Part shown: one piece after another, positions 9,312 to 20,075 of the stretch | Position numbering within the stretch: the first letter of the stretch is position 1 | Layout of the letters: each line of letters opens with the position of its first letter | NCBI GenBank assembly: GCA_013054445.1 | Contig: JAAMPI010000654.1 | Location: forward strand, 1 to 29,229 | From: Cudoniella acicularis | Lineage: Eukaryota > Ascomycota > Leotiomycetes > Helotiales > Helotiaceae | Reading direction: 5' to 3' | DNA: 29,229 nucleotides | Notes under the pieces: generated by a model | Databases searched by the model: none | What the model was told of the DNA's origin: nothing | What the model saw: only the letters and a program-made list of their open reading frames with translations | Made by a program: the position numbers and the translations under genes

Positions 9312-11162
9312 ATGTTTCCCGTCAGCGTATTACCTAGTATATTATATAGCAACTTTAGTACAATATTTAAGGACTCTTGGCTAGTACAAGATGATTCCTT
9401 GTCGTCTTATAGCGTTAACTTGGCTCTTGGGATTATTTTCCTCTTCGTTTCCCTACGATTAGCGACAGCGAAGGCTTTCAAAGCCAACGTGTGTACCTTG
9501 TTGCAATAATCTATCCTGTGGACCGTAGTGTGCAAACGCCTTGGGCGACCAGCCCCGGCTCTCACTTACGTTGACGGGGTGGTAGCCAATTTCACATCAA
9601 CCAGCTTGTCACACAGCGGTGTGACGCTCGAAAACTTGAAGTTGCTCGTTCCAACCGTCGGCACCAAAGAAGAGCGCACGTTCATTGGCATAATGATTAA
9701 AATAAACGCCAAAACAATACCAATTCTCTGTCAAATCATTGAGGCCTAAAGATCCGTCTTGGCTCAAGATTCCTCCTCACTCAAAGACGCAATACGAAGT
9801 CTCCATGCACTCTTAAAACAGGTCACCAAGATTCTAAATAAGCTCCATGCGAACCGAGTTCACAAGGCTCATATTGATCCCCTCTTATGGACGCTCACTA
9901 TGGCGAATTTGGGAATCCCTTGGGTGAAAGGTGCGGTTGGAGCAGCAGGTACAGCGCATCCCTTCTTTCACATGATAGATGAATTCACCGGACGGTCTGA
10001 ATATAACACGGGCATCGGCAAAGAAGCGCAAATTGTTCGAGCTACGTATCCTATCCATTGGCGCCAGTTTGTCGAGGCTATCACGGAAGTGTTAGTCACG
10101 GAATACGTTGCTGCCTCGAAGGATAGAGAATTAATAGACCTCTGGAAAACCTTTACATCCTCATACCACGGCAACGACGGTTTACTAGGATTCCACCGGC
10201 GAAAGGTGTTCGGCTTCCTTGCTTTCTCGTTCAGGATTGGTCGAAGTACAACCATCAATGGTCTAGGTCGCAAGCGCAGGACTGAGCCTTGGCAAGAGGC
10301 CGATCAAGAATTGGAAAAGGCACGTCTAGAACGTAGATGCCTCGACCCAGATGAACACATTCCGGGTACCAAACCTAGTTCAAACAAATTCTTTGTGTCC
10401 TAGCTTATAAAAAATAACTTAGAAGAAACTGGTTATTGGTTTTCGGCCAAGGGGAGTGTATACGACGCAAGCGCATTTATGTAGAAGCATTTAGGAGGGG
10501 ATACTGTGAACGCGTTGTGCAGTGGCCAAGACATTACCGACAGCTTGAAGGCAGTCGGCCATTTGACGAACCCTTCGACCCGCAATAAACTGGAGACCTA
10601 TCGGATAGGGACCCTGGAAAAACCGAAATTCGCTTCTTCACAGGCAGAAGAGCTTTACATGGCCGCCGTTGATCTTGGTCAAAAGGCAGCCGAAATGGAA
10701 AACGTGCACCGGAGAAATTTCCAGTTGTTAAATAGAAAACTTACCATGCTGGACGAACCAGAGGTTCTCACACCTAAGAAGGCACGTCACCTGCTTGATG
10801 CAAAGAACAGGTTTCAGGACGAGCATGTGCCGGCATTGGCGATGCTTCTGGATGCCCTACTCGATATTATCGCGAAGTTGGACATGAAACTTGACCTGAG
10901 CATCATTCGTGCGCAAATAGTCGGCCTTGTTGCGCCAGAAACAAAACTAGGCACCGCAACCCGTTTCTCAAACTATGAAATGGCGGTAGACACGCTATAG
11001 AAAGACTTAAGTCGGTTGACTGAGGTAAAAGAGCTTGTTGCGATGGTGCTTGGAACTTTCGAAGACCCTGGCTTCACATATTCTGAGCAAAGTCAGCTTG
11101 AATCCATTGTACACACTTTAAGTAGAGAAGCAAGTCAATTGGTAGTGCTTGCTGGGAAATGA
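9312..11162 (+). pseudogene. PrnB-like / indoleamine 2,3-dioxygenase superfamily (DUF1864-type) protein, nonsense-riddled
   Basis: A single reading frame runs from ATG 9312 to TGA 11160-11162 (about 616 codons). It is interrupted only by stops at 9507 (TAA), 9747 (TAA), 10401 (TAG), 10482 (TAG) and 10998 (TAG), with no frameshift. All five can be made from CAA or CAG by one C-to-T change. A hydrophobic stretch lies at residues about 36-50. The central part carries LGIPWVKGAVGAAGTAHPFF and HRRKVFGFLAFSFRIGR, which I recognise as the conserved helical core of PrnB/DUF1864 proteins, relatives of the haem enzyme indoleamine 2,3-dioxygenase. In bacteria PrnB acts in pyrrolnitrin synthesis; the fungal relatives are mostly uncharacterised. 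The C-terminal 200 residues are helical (AEELYMAAVDLGQKAAEME). The LTR just upstream has probably replaced the promoter. Confidence 0.6.
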
Positions 11163-11310
11163 ATTTTTTGTATATCTTTATAGGATCTTTATAGGAGTTT
11201 TAGGTGGAATCATTTATAGACGACGTATAAGTAGTAATTGAGCGGTAATACGACACCTGTGACCTGCCTAATGAACCTACCTGAGTACCCTGTTACAATT
11301 AAATATAATC

Positions 11311-11718
11311 ATGACAGAAGAGAGCTGTATGTCAACAGGTCTCCACTGTGTTGATATTGCCAGAAACTCTTATTCCCAAGGTCGACTGGCGGAAGCACAT
11401 TTCTTTTGGGCACAACTCATCTCATCTTGATTTGCTGAAACGCTGAGGTAGCGTGACTTAATTCCAGCTCCAAGAATCGTTAAGCAGCTAAAGAGGGACT
11501 TTGAAGATGAGGACTGCATTAGGACAACTAATTGAATCCTGGCAATCATCGACGATACAACGCTTCAAGAGGAGTTACAGAAACTAGCAATCAGAGCTGA
11601 GAATTTTAGCGAGAACTCGCCATTACTTTTGCTCAGGCATGTAAAGCTGAAAGAGTTTCTTGGCTCGTCAAAGCAATGTTAGATCGTTGACCTCTTTAGT
11701 AATAGTCATGGATCCTGA
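11311..11718 (+). pseudogene. Decayed helical (TPR-like) reading frame with four nonsense codons
   Basis: From the ATG at 11311 one frame gives sensible protein sequence (DIARNSYSQGRLAEAHFFWA, RIVKQLKRDFEDEDCIRTTN, LQEELQKLAIRAENFSENSP) interrupted by TGA at 11428, TAG at 11449, TGA at 11533 and TAG at 11680, without frameshift. The first segment has the A-x-x-x-Y-x-x-G-x-x-x-x-A spacing of a tetratricopeptide-like helix pair. The full family cannot be named. It lies on the same strand 149 bp after the PrnB-like pseudogene and shows the same kind of decay. Confidence 0.4.
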
Positions 11719-12587
11719 TCAAACCCTAACCAATTTATACTACACTTATAGAAAGTTCTAAGAGGGTAGGGCTCCTGGGAGAATACTTCTAGGAAATTAT
11801 GCCTCCTAGGCTACTATGGCGACCAGGCTGAAGCTCTAGTGGAGCTAGACAAGCCCTTAAATACTCTAGAAAGAAACATAATACCTCTAATGACCCGCCT
11901 ACCACGAGGCCTCCGTCGTCGCATTGGGAGCGATTACCAGTAATATTAAACCGAAAGTAGGATTTAATTAGCTAACCGGCCCCTCTCGGAAGATAACCGA
12001 AACGACTATAGATAAAACATTAGACAATAAAAAGATATTGCTTGCGTGGCGCGTGGCCTTTCCAAATAAATAACGAGTCTCTTCTCCATCTTTTCTCCTC
12101 CATCTCAAACTGATCCTTTAACCTCATTGCTAATCCACTACAACATTTGACCATCCTTATTCCTTATTCGCCGTCTCACTATCTTTATTAGACTTTTTGT
12201 CCACTAAAGATTTCACCGACAGAGCTCCAGATCGTCGTTGACAGGATTTGTCGCGGGATCTTTTGGCACGGAAGCGCTCGACGAATTCACCGGGGTTCAA
12301 TTTGTGCGGGTCAAATAATGCCAGAAAATGTAAGCGTAAATATCATACAGAGTATAGTTTTAAATTTGGCGTTATACTTGAAAATAGACGCGAGAGTCAA
12401 GTGGGACTTAAGGTCTGATGGTGAATACATGGGATATAATATAAATCCGTGACGCACATTCGACAAATGCACATGACTGAGCCAAAAATAAATTCCGCGA
12501 TGAAGGATCCACTTCGCGGAATCGCGTCTGACATGCTTTCACCCGTTGTTCATTCTCCCGGGGCTAACTTAGGACAGAACTCATGCT
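11719..12587. other. Intergenic region without recognisable genes
   Basis: Mixed AT-rich sequence; no open frame with protein-like composition was found on either strand. A pyrimidine-rich block at about 12070-12190 looks like fungal promoter sequence but no gene follows it convincingly. Confidence 0.4.
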
Positions 12588-12624
12588 AGAGCAGCGACTG
12601 CTCGGGTCCAAAAACGGAAATGGA
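12588..12624 (+). repeat. Dispersed 37-nt repeat containing a GAGCAG-CGA-CTGCTC palindrome, copy 1
   Basis: The 37 nt here and at 17235-17271 are identical except at two positions. Both begin with the perfect hairpin GAGCAGCGACTGCTC and continue with RGTCCAAARACGGAAATGGA. Similar CTTAGGAC-like sequence precedes both. This is probably part of a transposable element or MITE that I cannot name. Confidence 0.7.
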
Positions 12625-12719
12625 AAATGCTATGAAAACATTCTCATATAAGATTAGCTGTTATTAAAGCCCAATAAATATGTATGACTTGAGTATGGAT
12701 AGCGAGGTGCACTCTCACC

Positions 12720-13345
12720 TTAACAAATACAACAATGAGCTCGGAATCTCCGCCCGCGGTTTCTTGCTTCTTCAACAATAAAACAACAACTGGATGCCTC
12801 CCTATTCTTGGCGTCGTAGGGTCAATTGCACAGTATTTGTCTTCTGTACTAGTGCCGTTAAGGACAGATGCGCATTTTGGATTTATACAAAGAATTGACA
12901 CTTTAAGTTCCTCGGGGAGTCTGAGGATGCAGCCTATGACAATGTGCCAAATTTACTCGCTTTCCATGTTTTGGACTTTAGCGGGTCAAGTGGTGCTGGG
13001 GGTCGGGGGAACTGGAGGCTGTTGGGCGCTGCACTGGTAGCGAGAGAATGAAGAAAAGAGAGAAACTCTGCTGAGGTTGTCGCCTCTAGTGGTCACCGTG
13101 TGGGGTAAGAACCCGAGAGATACTCAAATATCTGCTTCAAAAGGCTCTGGATATATACGATCTCGAAGTCTATTTTGGGACTCGATTGGGTGAGGTCAAG
13201 TCAACCTGCGTTCCATCCAAGAAAGAATTCCATTGACACGCTTTGCAAAGTCTCATAGAAGACTTGAATGAAATTGACTCTGTACAAGGAGTGGATGTAT
13301 TGAATATGGATAAGGCTGCCAATTGAAGGTGTGGAAATTTTTGCG
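12720..13345 (+). pseudogene. Possible decayed coding remnant, family unknown
   Basis: Several protein-like stretches occur in changing frames, e.g. LGESEDAAYDNVPNLLAFHV near 12915-12975 and LLQKALDIYDLEVYFGTRLG near 13128-13187. They are broken by TGA/TAA codons, including a TGA at 13234-13236. The composition suggests former coding sequence, but frame continuity is poor and no family is recognisable. The overlapping 101- and 85-codon open frames on the two strands are not convincing genes. Confidence 0.2.
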
Positions 13346-14775
13346 GCTGAGCGTGCGCCTCCTTTGCTATCAACCGAGGCAGACCACGAGATGTCGAAGC
13401 GGCTTAATTGTTTCTTTTCGTCGGCTCAGCTTTTAGGGCAAAACACTTTTCTGATTGAGGATCGCTCAAGTCCGTGACGATCACAGGTTAGTTAGGTTTT
13501 GTGCATCTATTCTAATGAGGAGTTCAAAGCGAAGCGCGCCTTCGTATTCTAGACGTCCGCAGCAGAAGCGTGAAAGGGGTGGGTACCGTGAGGCATGCAC
13601 TATCCAAAGTCCCTGCTTTTAAATCGAAAGTCGTGGTGTATAACCGTGTCGCCAATGTTCATGATGAGGAGAATGAAATTATTCAAGCGCGCGGTGCGAT
13701 ATATGTAGCAAACGTCACTTCAACGCCTCACTTACATAACTTACTTATATAACTTTAAAATAACTTCCCGTCCAGTTTCAGAGGCCTGTGCATTAATTTA
13801 GTCGCTATTTTAGTATAGAATAAGTGTTTTTATACGAAGGAAAAATGAGGTTATTTCAGGCCAAGCTACAGGTCTACTACAACACGTAACCAGGTCACGT
13901 GCGGGCTATGACAAGCTAATCTTAAATTTACTTGTATTTAAGAAAAATATTTTGGAACATTAACTTGTGACATAAGGTGGCTTTGATAGTGACATACCAC
14001 GGGTCTTTAAAGTGTAGCGATATGCTTATTGCTAGCAATCTTCTACTATAGTCTTTTATATTACGAGTTAGTGTCACAGCGTACGCAAGCAGTGCAAATC
14101 AAGTAGTACTCTCTGTTCTTAGAATTATCGACGAAGAAGNGAAGAAGCTAGATACAGGAAGGACAGCTGTCTTAAGGGAGCGCAGCTCTTAGACTAGTCC
14201 CAGAACAGACTAGCTCGGAACCTCCGAACATGTGACTCGCACCAGATCTGTTACAGTTTTCGGTTAAGTGGGCCGCATCTAATGGCCCTAGCTCTTACGT
14301 GGGTTGCCAGGCAGGTCAAAAATGGTACGCCATTGCCTATTTTAGCTGTAGTGCATATAGCGCGTTTTCTGGCTGACCGGCTTGAAGTTACATACTGTAC
14401 TAATAATAAGCTTTCTCATGGGGAAGAGCTGCGAGGCTCTCGATGCGTCCCTTAGGGCCAGTTTTGGGCAATAACTCGTGGTACAACCCGGGACCCAGGC
14501 TGCGCATTCTAAGTAGGTTGTTTTGGGTAATGGACCTAACGAATCGTAGTGTAATGTAATAAGGTTAGCTCATGGCTCGGAAAAAAGTTTAAGCTGTCAA
14601 GAAAGCTTTAAGCGCAACATGTGATTTCTGTCCTAAAACTGACTATTTCCACTCAGCGTTTAGAATTCTTTCTCACCAAGAACCCGACACGCTGATCCTT
14701 ACTTTTCTGGTTTTGATCTTTAAGTTCAACTTCCCCTCAAGGTCTCCCTGAAATCCTTCTGAAGGTTTTTTCACG
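13346..14775. other. Gene desert, AT-rich, with one undetermined base
   Basis: No supported gene. A 60-codon open frame at 13570-13752 has no recognisable features. 13750-14130 is AT-rich. An N sits at 14140. The last 200 bases are the presumptive promoter of the F-box-like gene, with a pyrimidine-rich CTTTTCTGGTTTTGATCTTT near 14703. Confidence 0.45.
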
Positions 14776-16506
14776 ATGGGGCGCTGGAGGAGATTGCCGG
14801 CTGAGATTCGCTCGATGATCCTCGAAATGGTAGCAGAGGATTACAGGTTCAAATCCAAACAGTACGCCCTCGCCGGCTATGCCAGCGTCTGCCGGGAGTG
14901 GCAACCGGTCTTCGAACAGAGGAACTTTCAGCGACTTGTTCTCGACCAAGAGCGCATATCTGACCTTGAACAATTTATGGGTACCAGACAAAGACGAGAT
15001 TACCTCGGGCACCTGTTCCTTCGTGTCAGGCTTAACGATTACGACTGCACAGTCTGCAAATCAAAAGAGGACTACGGAACAATCAGGAAGTAAGTAAGAC
15101 ATTGCTTGGTCCTTGATTTGGTTTATTATTGCACTATTCATTTGCTAGCACAATCCTGCTATCGCTGACTTTAATAGTAATAACGATATCTTTAGCACAG
15201 CTGTCTGGAATTTGTTAGTTATCCTATCGAAGTGGACCGGATTCGCCGGGAGTCGTCGCCAACATGGGCTGACATTGGAACTTGGCGCCTGTTCCCCGAG
15301 TGACTCTAAGCACGCATTCAGGGACTTTCATCTCGAGCACAACTATCCGTACCAAGAAAAAAAGGACTTGGAGACACATTGTGAAGCGTACAAGCTACGA
15401 GCCGACAAACTTGGACTTGACAGCTTGAATGACCCATATCATGGGTGGGTTAACGGCCATCGGGACGATATAAGCTTGGAATCAAAACAGAGAATAATGG
15501 GAACATTGACTATCAACCCTAACCTTCCTGAATTCTCCGCGTTCTTCCAGGCGTTCCCAAAGGTCGAGATTGTAACGGGCCTGCTTATCCGTCGACAGTT
15601 CTATCGGAAAATTGCGGCCAATTCCCTCGGCAAGCTCCTCCGTGAGACCTTCACATGCCTTCGGTGGTTCCGTCACGAAGCATGGCATGATGTTAATCCA
15701 CAGCAGCAGTCATGCTTTGAGAAGGGTACGTCGAAGTCGCATTCCTTGCCAGATGTTGTCGTAAGAAGACAAATGCATGTCGGTAGCACTTTGACTAACT
15801 TACTATTACAGACTACAAGAGTCTAATTTCATGGAACCTACCGAGTACTCTCCGGGAACTATACATATTCGAGGACTTTAACAAACTTCTCCACCCGGAA
15901 CGATCCACCAAGCGTGTAAATCCTTCTTTGGGCAGAGCCCTCTCAAAGTCTAGCCGTTTCCTCGAGAATTTGTCTGCGGCCTTCCTTGTGGATGCTGAAG
16001 ATTTCTTCGCAAACCTCTGGCCGACCAACGAACAAAATTCGAACGTAATTCCCTGGGAGAATCTTCGAAAGCTGGCTCTAACATCACGTTTGCTGCATCC
16101 AGAGATAGGGCGCGGAAAGATCAACAAGCTGCTAATGGCTGCAGGCCGGGCGGCTGCTTTCATGCCCAAACTTGAGGTTATGGAGATATGGAATGGTGGC
16201 GAAGGGCATGCTTGTCTCTTCCGATATAGCAACGATGCTGGAGAACCTAAGATTACTTGGGCATGCAATTGGGGCAGTAACGTGCAGTTGGATCATAACG
16301 TGGTCCACTGTTGGGCAAATTTGCCAAGGCATGGGCAACATCCTCATGGCAATCTTACAACTGCGGTTAATCGGCTACGAAGGGGGCGTAAGCAGGTGAA
16401 GACTTATGCCACTACGATTCGTTATCTGAAACTGCGCAGTAGCGTCTTGGATCTAATTTCTGATTATCAGCTATTCTGGGAGGAATATAATCACTCAAAA
16501 GGTTAG
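14776..16506 (+). CDS. F-box-like protein of an expanded ascomycete family, 3 exons, 518 aa
   Basis: Exons are 14776-15089, 15178-15725 and 15812-16506. Intron 1 (88 nt) starts GTAAGT and ends CTGACTTTAATAG; intron 2 (86 nt) starts GTACGT and ends CTAACTTACTATTACAG. All phases join and the frame is free of stops. The N terminus, WRRLPAEIRSMILEMV followed by a short helical stretch with YASVCREWQ, matches the F-box-like start of large lineage-specific families in Pezizomycotina. The middle part has repeated helix/strand segments reminiscent of a leucine-rich layout (SLISWNLPSTLRELYIFEDF, ENLRKLALTSRLLHPEIGRG). The C terminus (TTIRYLKLRSSVLDLISDYQ) is typical of the family. F-box proteins usually serve as SCF ubiquitin-ligase receptors, but members of these expanded families are uncharacterised. 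It is the only intact gene between 8.4 and 20.8 kb. Confidence 0.8.
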
Positions 16507-17234
16507 TGTAAGAATCTAGAGCCGAATACGTTGTTTATATTCCACGGACTGCCTAGCTACTTGTTAGGGTGGTCACGTGCTATCTAGCCACTACTGTGAT
16601 TTCTGATCACACTTTTGTACGTAATCGGCTTATGTAAAGATGGGTTCGGGTCCAATATTTATGCCCGAACGCATTGAGAATGGAAACCTTACGTCCTTTT
16701 TACCTTTTCCATTCACAATGTTGAAGTGTGCCCCTAGCAGCCTGAGGCTCCTATGGCACCCAGCACGTGTTTCAGGCACGTCTCGCTTGTAGTCTAGATA
16801 TGTGGCCCGATGACCTCATCTTTTATTCTGTACAGTTGATAATATACTTGATTTACCCTAATTGAGCCCTCCGGACGATCTCTGTGTTCCTATTGCTTGT
16901 GTTGATGATACCACTCATCCGACTAGCTGGAGTCGACCAAATCCAATACACAAAATAACTCCACCGAGTCACGTGGGACTGGACTAGAGGGGGACCCAAA
17001 TCGGGCTCTGCAAGGACCCTTGATAAGTGTAACAGGGGAGCGAGAACGGATACCGTTACGACATCTTAATAGGCTTAGAAAGATGGCTGTATTGCAGGCA
17101 ATAGTTTCTGTAATATTCTATATATAAATAATATAGAAACTATACCCGATTTACGAGGGGCTAGAAGAGGACCCCCCTAAGCATAATCCAGCTGACTCAT
17201 TAGCGTGCTTAGGACTTAGGGCTCAGCTTAGGTT
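16507..17234. other. Intergenic spacer
   Basis: 3' flank of the F-box-like gene followed by non-coding sequence. A 9-bp inverted repeat ATAGTTTCT / AGAAACTAT at 17101-17143 encloses AT-rich sequence. No coding signal. Confidence 0.45.
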
Positions 17235-17271
17235 AGAGCAGCGACTGCTCAGGTCCAAAGACGGAAATGGA
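17235..17271 (+). repeat. Dispersed 37-nt repeat with GAGCAG-CGA-CTGCTC palindrome, copy 2
   Basis: Matches 12588-12624 at 35 of 37 positions in the same orientation. See that entry for its layout. Confidence 0.7.
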
Positions 17272-17287
17272 CTTTGGTGAGGTCACT

Positions 17288-17323
17288 TGTCGTCTAAGAT
17301 TATATCGAGAGTCTTAGACGACA
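17288..17323 (+). repeat. Perfect 12-bp inverted repeat followed by a T tract
   Basis: TGTCGTCTAAGA (17288-17299) and its exact reverse complement TCTTAGACGACA (17312-17323) are separated by 12 nt and followed by TTTTTTC. In a fungal nuclear setting this is more likely the fold-back end of a small transposable element than a terminator. It lies 16 nt after the 37-nt repeat, so the two may belong to one element. Confidence 0.6.
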
Positions 17324-17375
17324 TTTTTTCTTTTTCGCTTCTAATGCGGTTAGTTAGCAGCGCCGCTCCGCGGTT

Positions 17376-17506
17376 AATGGGGGTTAAGATTAATTAACGG
17401 AGTAGAGATAGCTGGGAGTAGCTTCATTTTAGACTCGGGGTAATTCGTGCACTTTAAAGCAAGGATACGTAGATCGAGACAAAGAATAGGCAAGGGGACA
17501 CGAAGA
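17376..17506 (+). repeat. Direct repeat, copy 1
   Basis: Begins AATGGGGGTTAAGATTAATT, continues with TAGCTTCATTTTAGACTC and ends with CTTTAAAGCAAGGATACG and following bases. It matches copy 2 at 17631-17805, which carries an extra block of about 45 nt in the middle. The 35 nt starting at 17452 are identical to those starting at 17752. Confidence 0.65.
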
Positions 17507-17630
17507 CGGATAAAAGCGGATCCGACTTGCAAAATAGGCATCAATGCATAGGATCTTATTAATATATTAGACAGATTCTATTATAAACTCTACTACACAA
17601 GCTGTAATCACAATACAGAGAGATGTGGCC

Positions 17631-17805
17631 AATGGGGTTAAGATTGATTGACGGGATATAGATAGTTGGAAATAGCTTCATTTTAGATTCAATTGATTTA
17701 CATTATGCTACCTCCGATCCGGGTGACGCCGACGAAAGTGAAATTCGCGCGCTTTAAAGCAAGGATACGTAGATCGAGACAAAGAACAGGCAAGGCAACG
17801 CGAAG
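17631..17805 (+). repeat. Direct repeat, copy 2
   Basis: Second copy of the 17376-17506 repeat in the same orientation, with a block around 17690-17735 that copy 1 lacks. The intervening 17507-17630 is unrelated AT-rich sequence. Confidence 0.65.
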
Positions 17806-18749
17806 CAAAACGAAATCCCTCAGAAAATAGAGGTCAAAACCTCAAGTTGCTGTGGTATTTTGTTCGGTATCAATCGACATATAAGCAGACTTGATCGATA
17901 CTGAAAGAGAAACCAATAAGTCACACTCCCGACAGATCCTCGGGCCTCCCAAGACTTATTCGTGCTCACCCACAGTTCACCACACTTTACCTCTGCTCAC
18001 CTATCCTTCAACCGTACCTCACCTCTGCTCACCCACTCCCAGCAGTTCAATCTTAGTCATCCTCAGTATGGTACTAGGGTAGTGAGCTATCCTAATAGAC
18101 ACGATTTCTAGGCTGTCAACTTTTGACGAGAAGGATCGAGGGGCCCTGATCGGGTTCCAGGAGGCTAAACCAGGTCCCTCAAACCATTTCCATAGTTTTC
18201 ACTCTTAATGCTATCGCAAAGGTAGGACTAGAATTCTGCCTTGCGCGCTTTTAATAGAAAAGGGTCGATTTTGAACCCCAGGAAGCAAGGGCGCGCTTGC
18301 AGCTGTAAGGCTGCACCTTAAAGTGATCGTGTCTAAAGTATAATACTTTAGCGTATTGCAGGATGGCATACACGCTTATTCGTACTATAGGACGGAGTAC
18401 TCCAAATTGCAGTATTGCAATTCCGACTACTTCGGCTTATGATACGCAAACTCGGTCTACTAGAAATCAAAGTACTTTAAAGAGTAAACTAAGTTCAGGT
18501 GCGCTGCCTTTTTGAGCTTAGCATACTCGATCCAGGTATGCCTCTTCGCTTACTAAGTCGATGCTTTTGATAATGGCTAAACTATCACCACGGTACATCG
18601 TCAATGTAGCTCCTACTTCTCGTCACTGTGAGTCTTTAAGGTGTTGGGGGCGCTGCAGGGTGAAGTGAAGTTAGAGCTACTCCTACGAAACTTGAACCGG
18701 TATCTTCAGCCTAGAGTTAGGGTCTCTTAATTCTACCTAACATCATGAT
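17806..18749. other. Non-coding stretch with short simple repeats
   Basis: The motif CACCTCTGCTCACC recurs around 17990-18035. No protein-like reading frame was found; the 63-codon open frame at 17891-18082 is low-complexity Ser/Pro/Thr/Leu and rejected. Confidence 0.4.
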
Positions 18750-19060
<311 letters not shown>

Positions 19061-19759
19061 TACTTCTAGTACGTATGTCTACATTAGCCACTAAATAGCG
19101 CAAATGATTTTCAAGTCCTAGAGTGGTGTGCTATACCATTTTTTCTTATCGCTAAAACAACAGATGATTATCATGCGCTAATCCTGACATAAAGAAAATC
19201 TGCTTCTGTTCGGAAAGGTGAGCAGAGCTGCTTTACCGACAGTTTTGGGTAAGTCAAGGTAAGCAAGGGTAAGTCGAAGGTAAGAGCGATAGTAGATAGA
19301 AGGCGACCTGTTTTAGCTCTTCGGCTATAACTACCGCTAGCTAAAATTAGAAAAAGGTCAGTTAAGGATTCTTTTAGAGCTAATTCTAGACCCCTGTTAA
19401 GTAGAGCCGCACCCCCTAACTTTACTAAACGTTATAAATTCAACCTTATCCCTTATATATCGCGTTAATCTATTAACTACCTATTTAACTCTCTACTATA
19501 AGAAGTCGTGCTTAAACACGTATAATACTATTCTATAATAACTGTCGATATATAATTCTATATTTTAGAAGTCTAAAAGAACGATAGTATAAATCTTAGG
19601 TATTAACGTCTTATAAACATCTTATTACTTTATACGAGACGAGATATAATCCTCTTACTAGTAGGGTTAGGCCTAGGAATAGGAATATAACGTCTAGTGT
19701 TTCTCTTAGGTAATATACTATTTATACGAGACTAGGCAACGCTAGCGCGGCACTACGGT
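19061..19759. other. AT-rich, strongly decayed repeat sequence
   Basis: 19245-19285 has a GGTAAG(T/C)-rich simple repeat. 19400-19740 is very rich in TA dinucleotides and short stop-filled frames, as expected for an old RIP-mutated transposable element. No coding call. Confidence 0.4.
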
Positions 19760-20034
19760 TGTCACAGACCTAGTTCGACGCCAGGATAGATTGACTTGAT
19801 AGTAGTTGACGTAATGACTTGATTCGACGCTCGTCGATTCAATGACTTGATAATAGCCTGTCCTTCTGATCGATAGTCGATTCAATGGCTTAACGACTGA
19901 CCGAGTGACTCACTATCCGGGGGAGTCGCTTACGGACTACTTCGCTTACTAGCGCTATTTGTGTAGTTAAATAGAGCTTCTCCCTCCGGGAGAACCTCTT
20001 CTTCTCTCCTTAGTTTAGTCTCTTCGATAATACA
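19760..20034 (+). mobile_element. Possible LTR
   Basis: Starts TGTCACAGACC and ends TTCGATAATACA, with TG..CA ends and a start similar to the LTR-like sequence at 4694 (TGTCAC.GACC). Short GATTCAATGACTTGAT-like direct repeats occur inside. No target duplication or internal retroelement domains were seen. Confidence 0.3.
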
Positions 20035-20075
20035 GCACCTTCTTGCAAATACGTCCCCACGTGACGTCAGGGCCC

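Noticed and set aside
13570..13752. 60-codon plus-strand open frame
   Set aside because: No recognisable motif, no neighbouring exon with matching phase, and an AT-rich end; it is indistinguishable from chance.
17288..17330. Hairpin plus T tract as an intrinsic terminator
   Set aside because: That mechanism is bacterial; the surrounding sequence is fungal nuclear DNA and no RNA gene precedes the hairpin.
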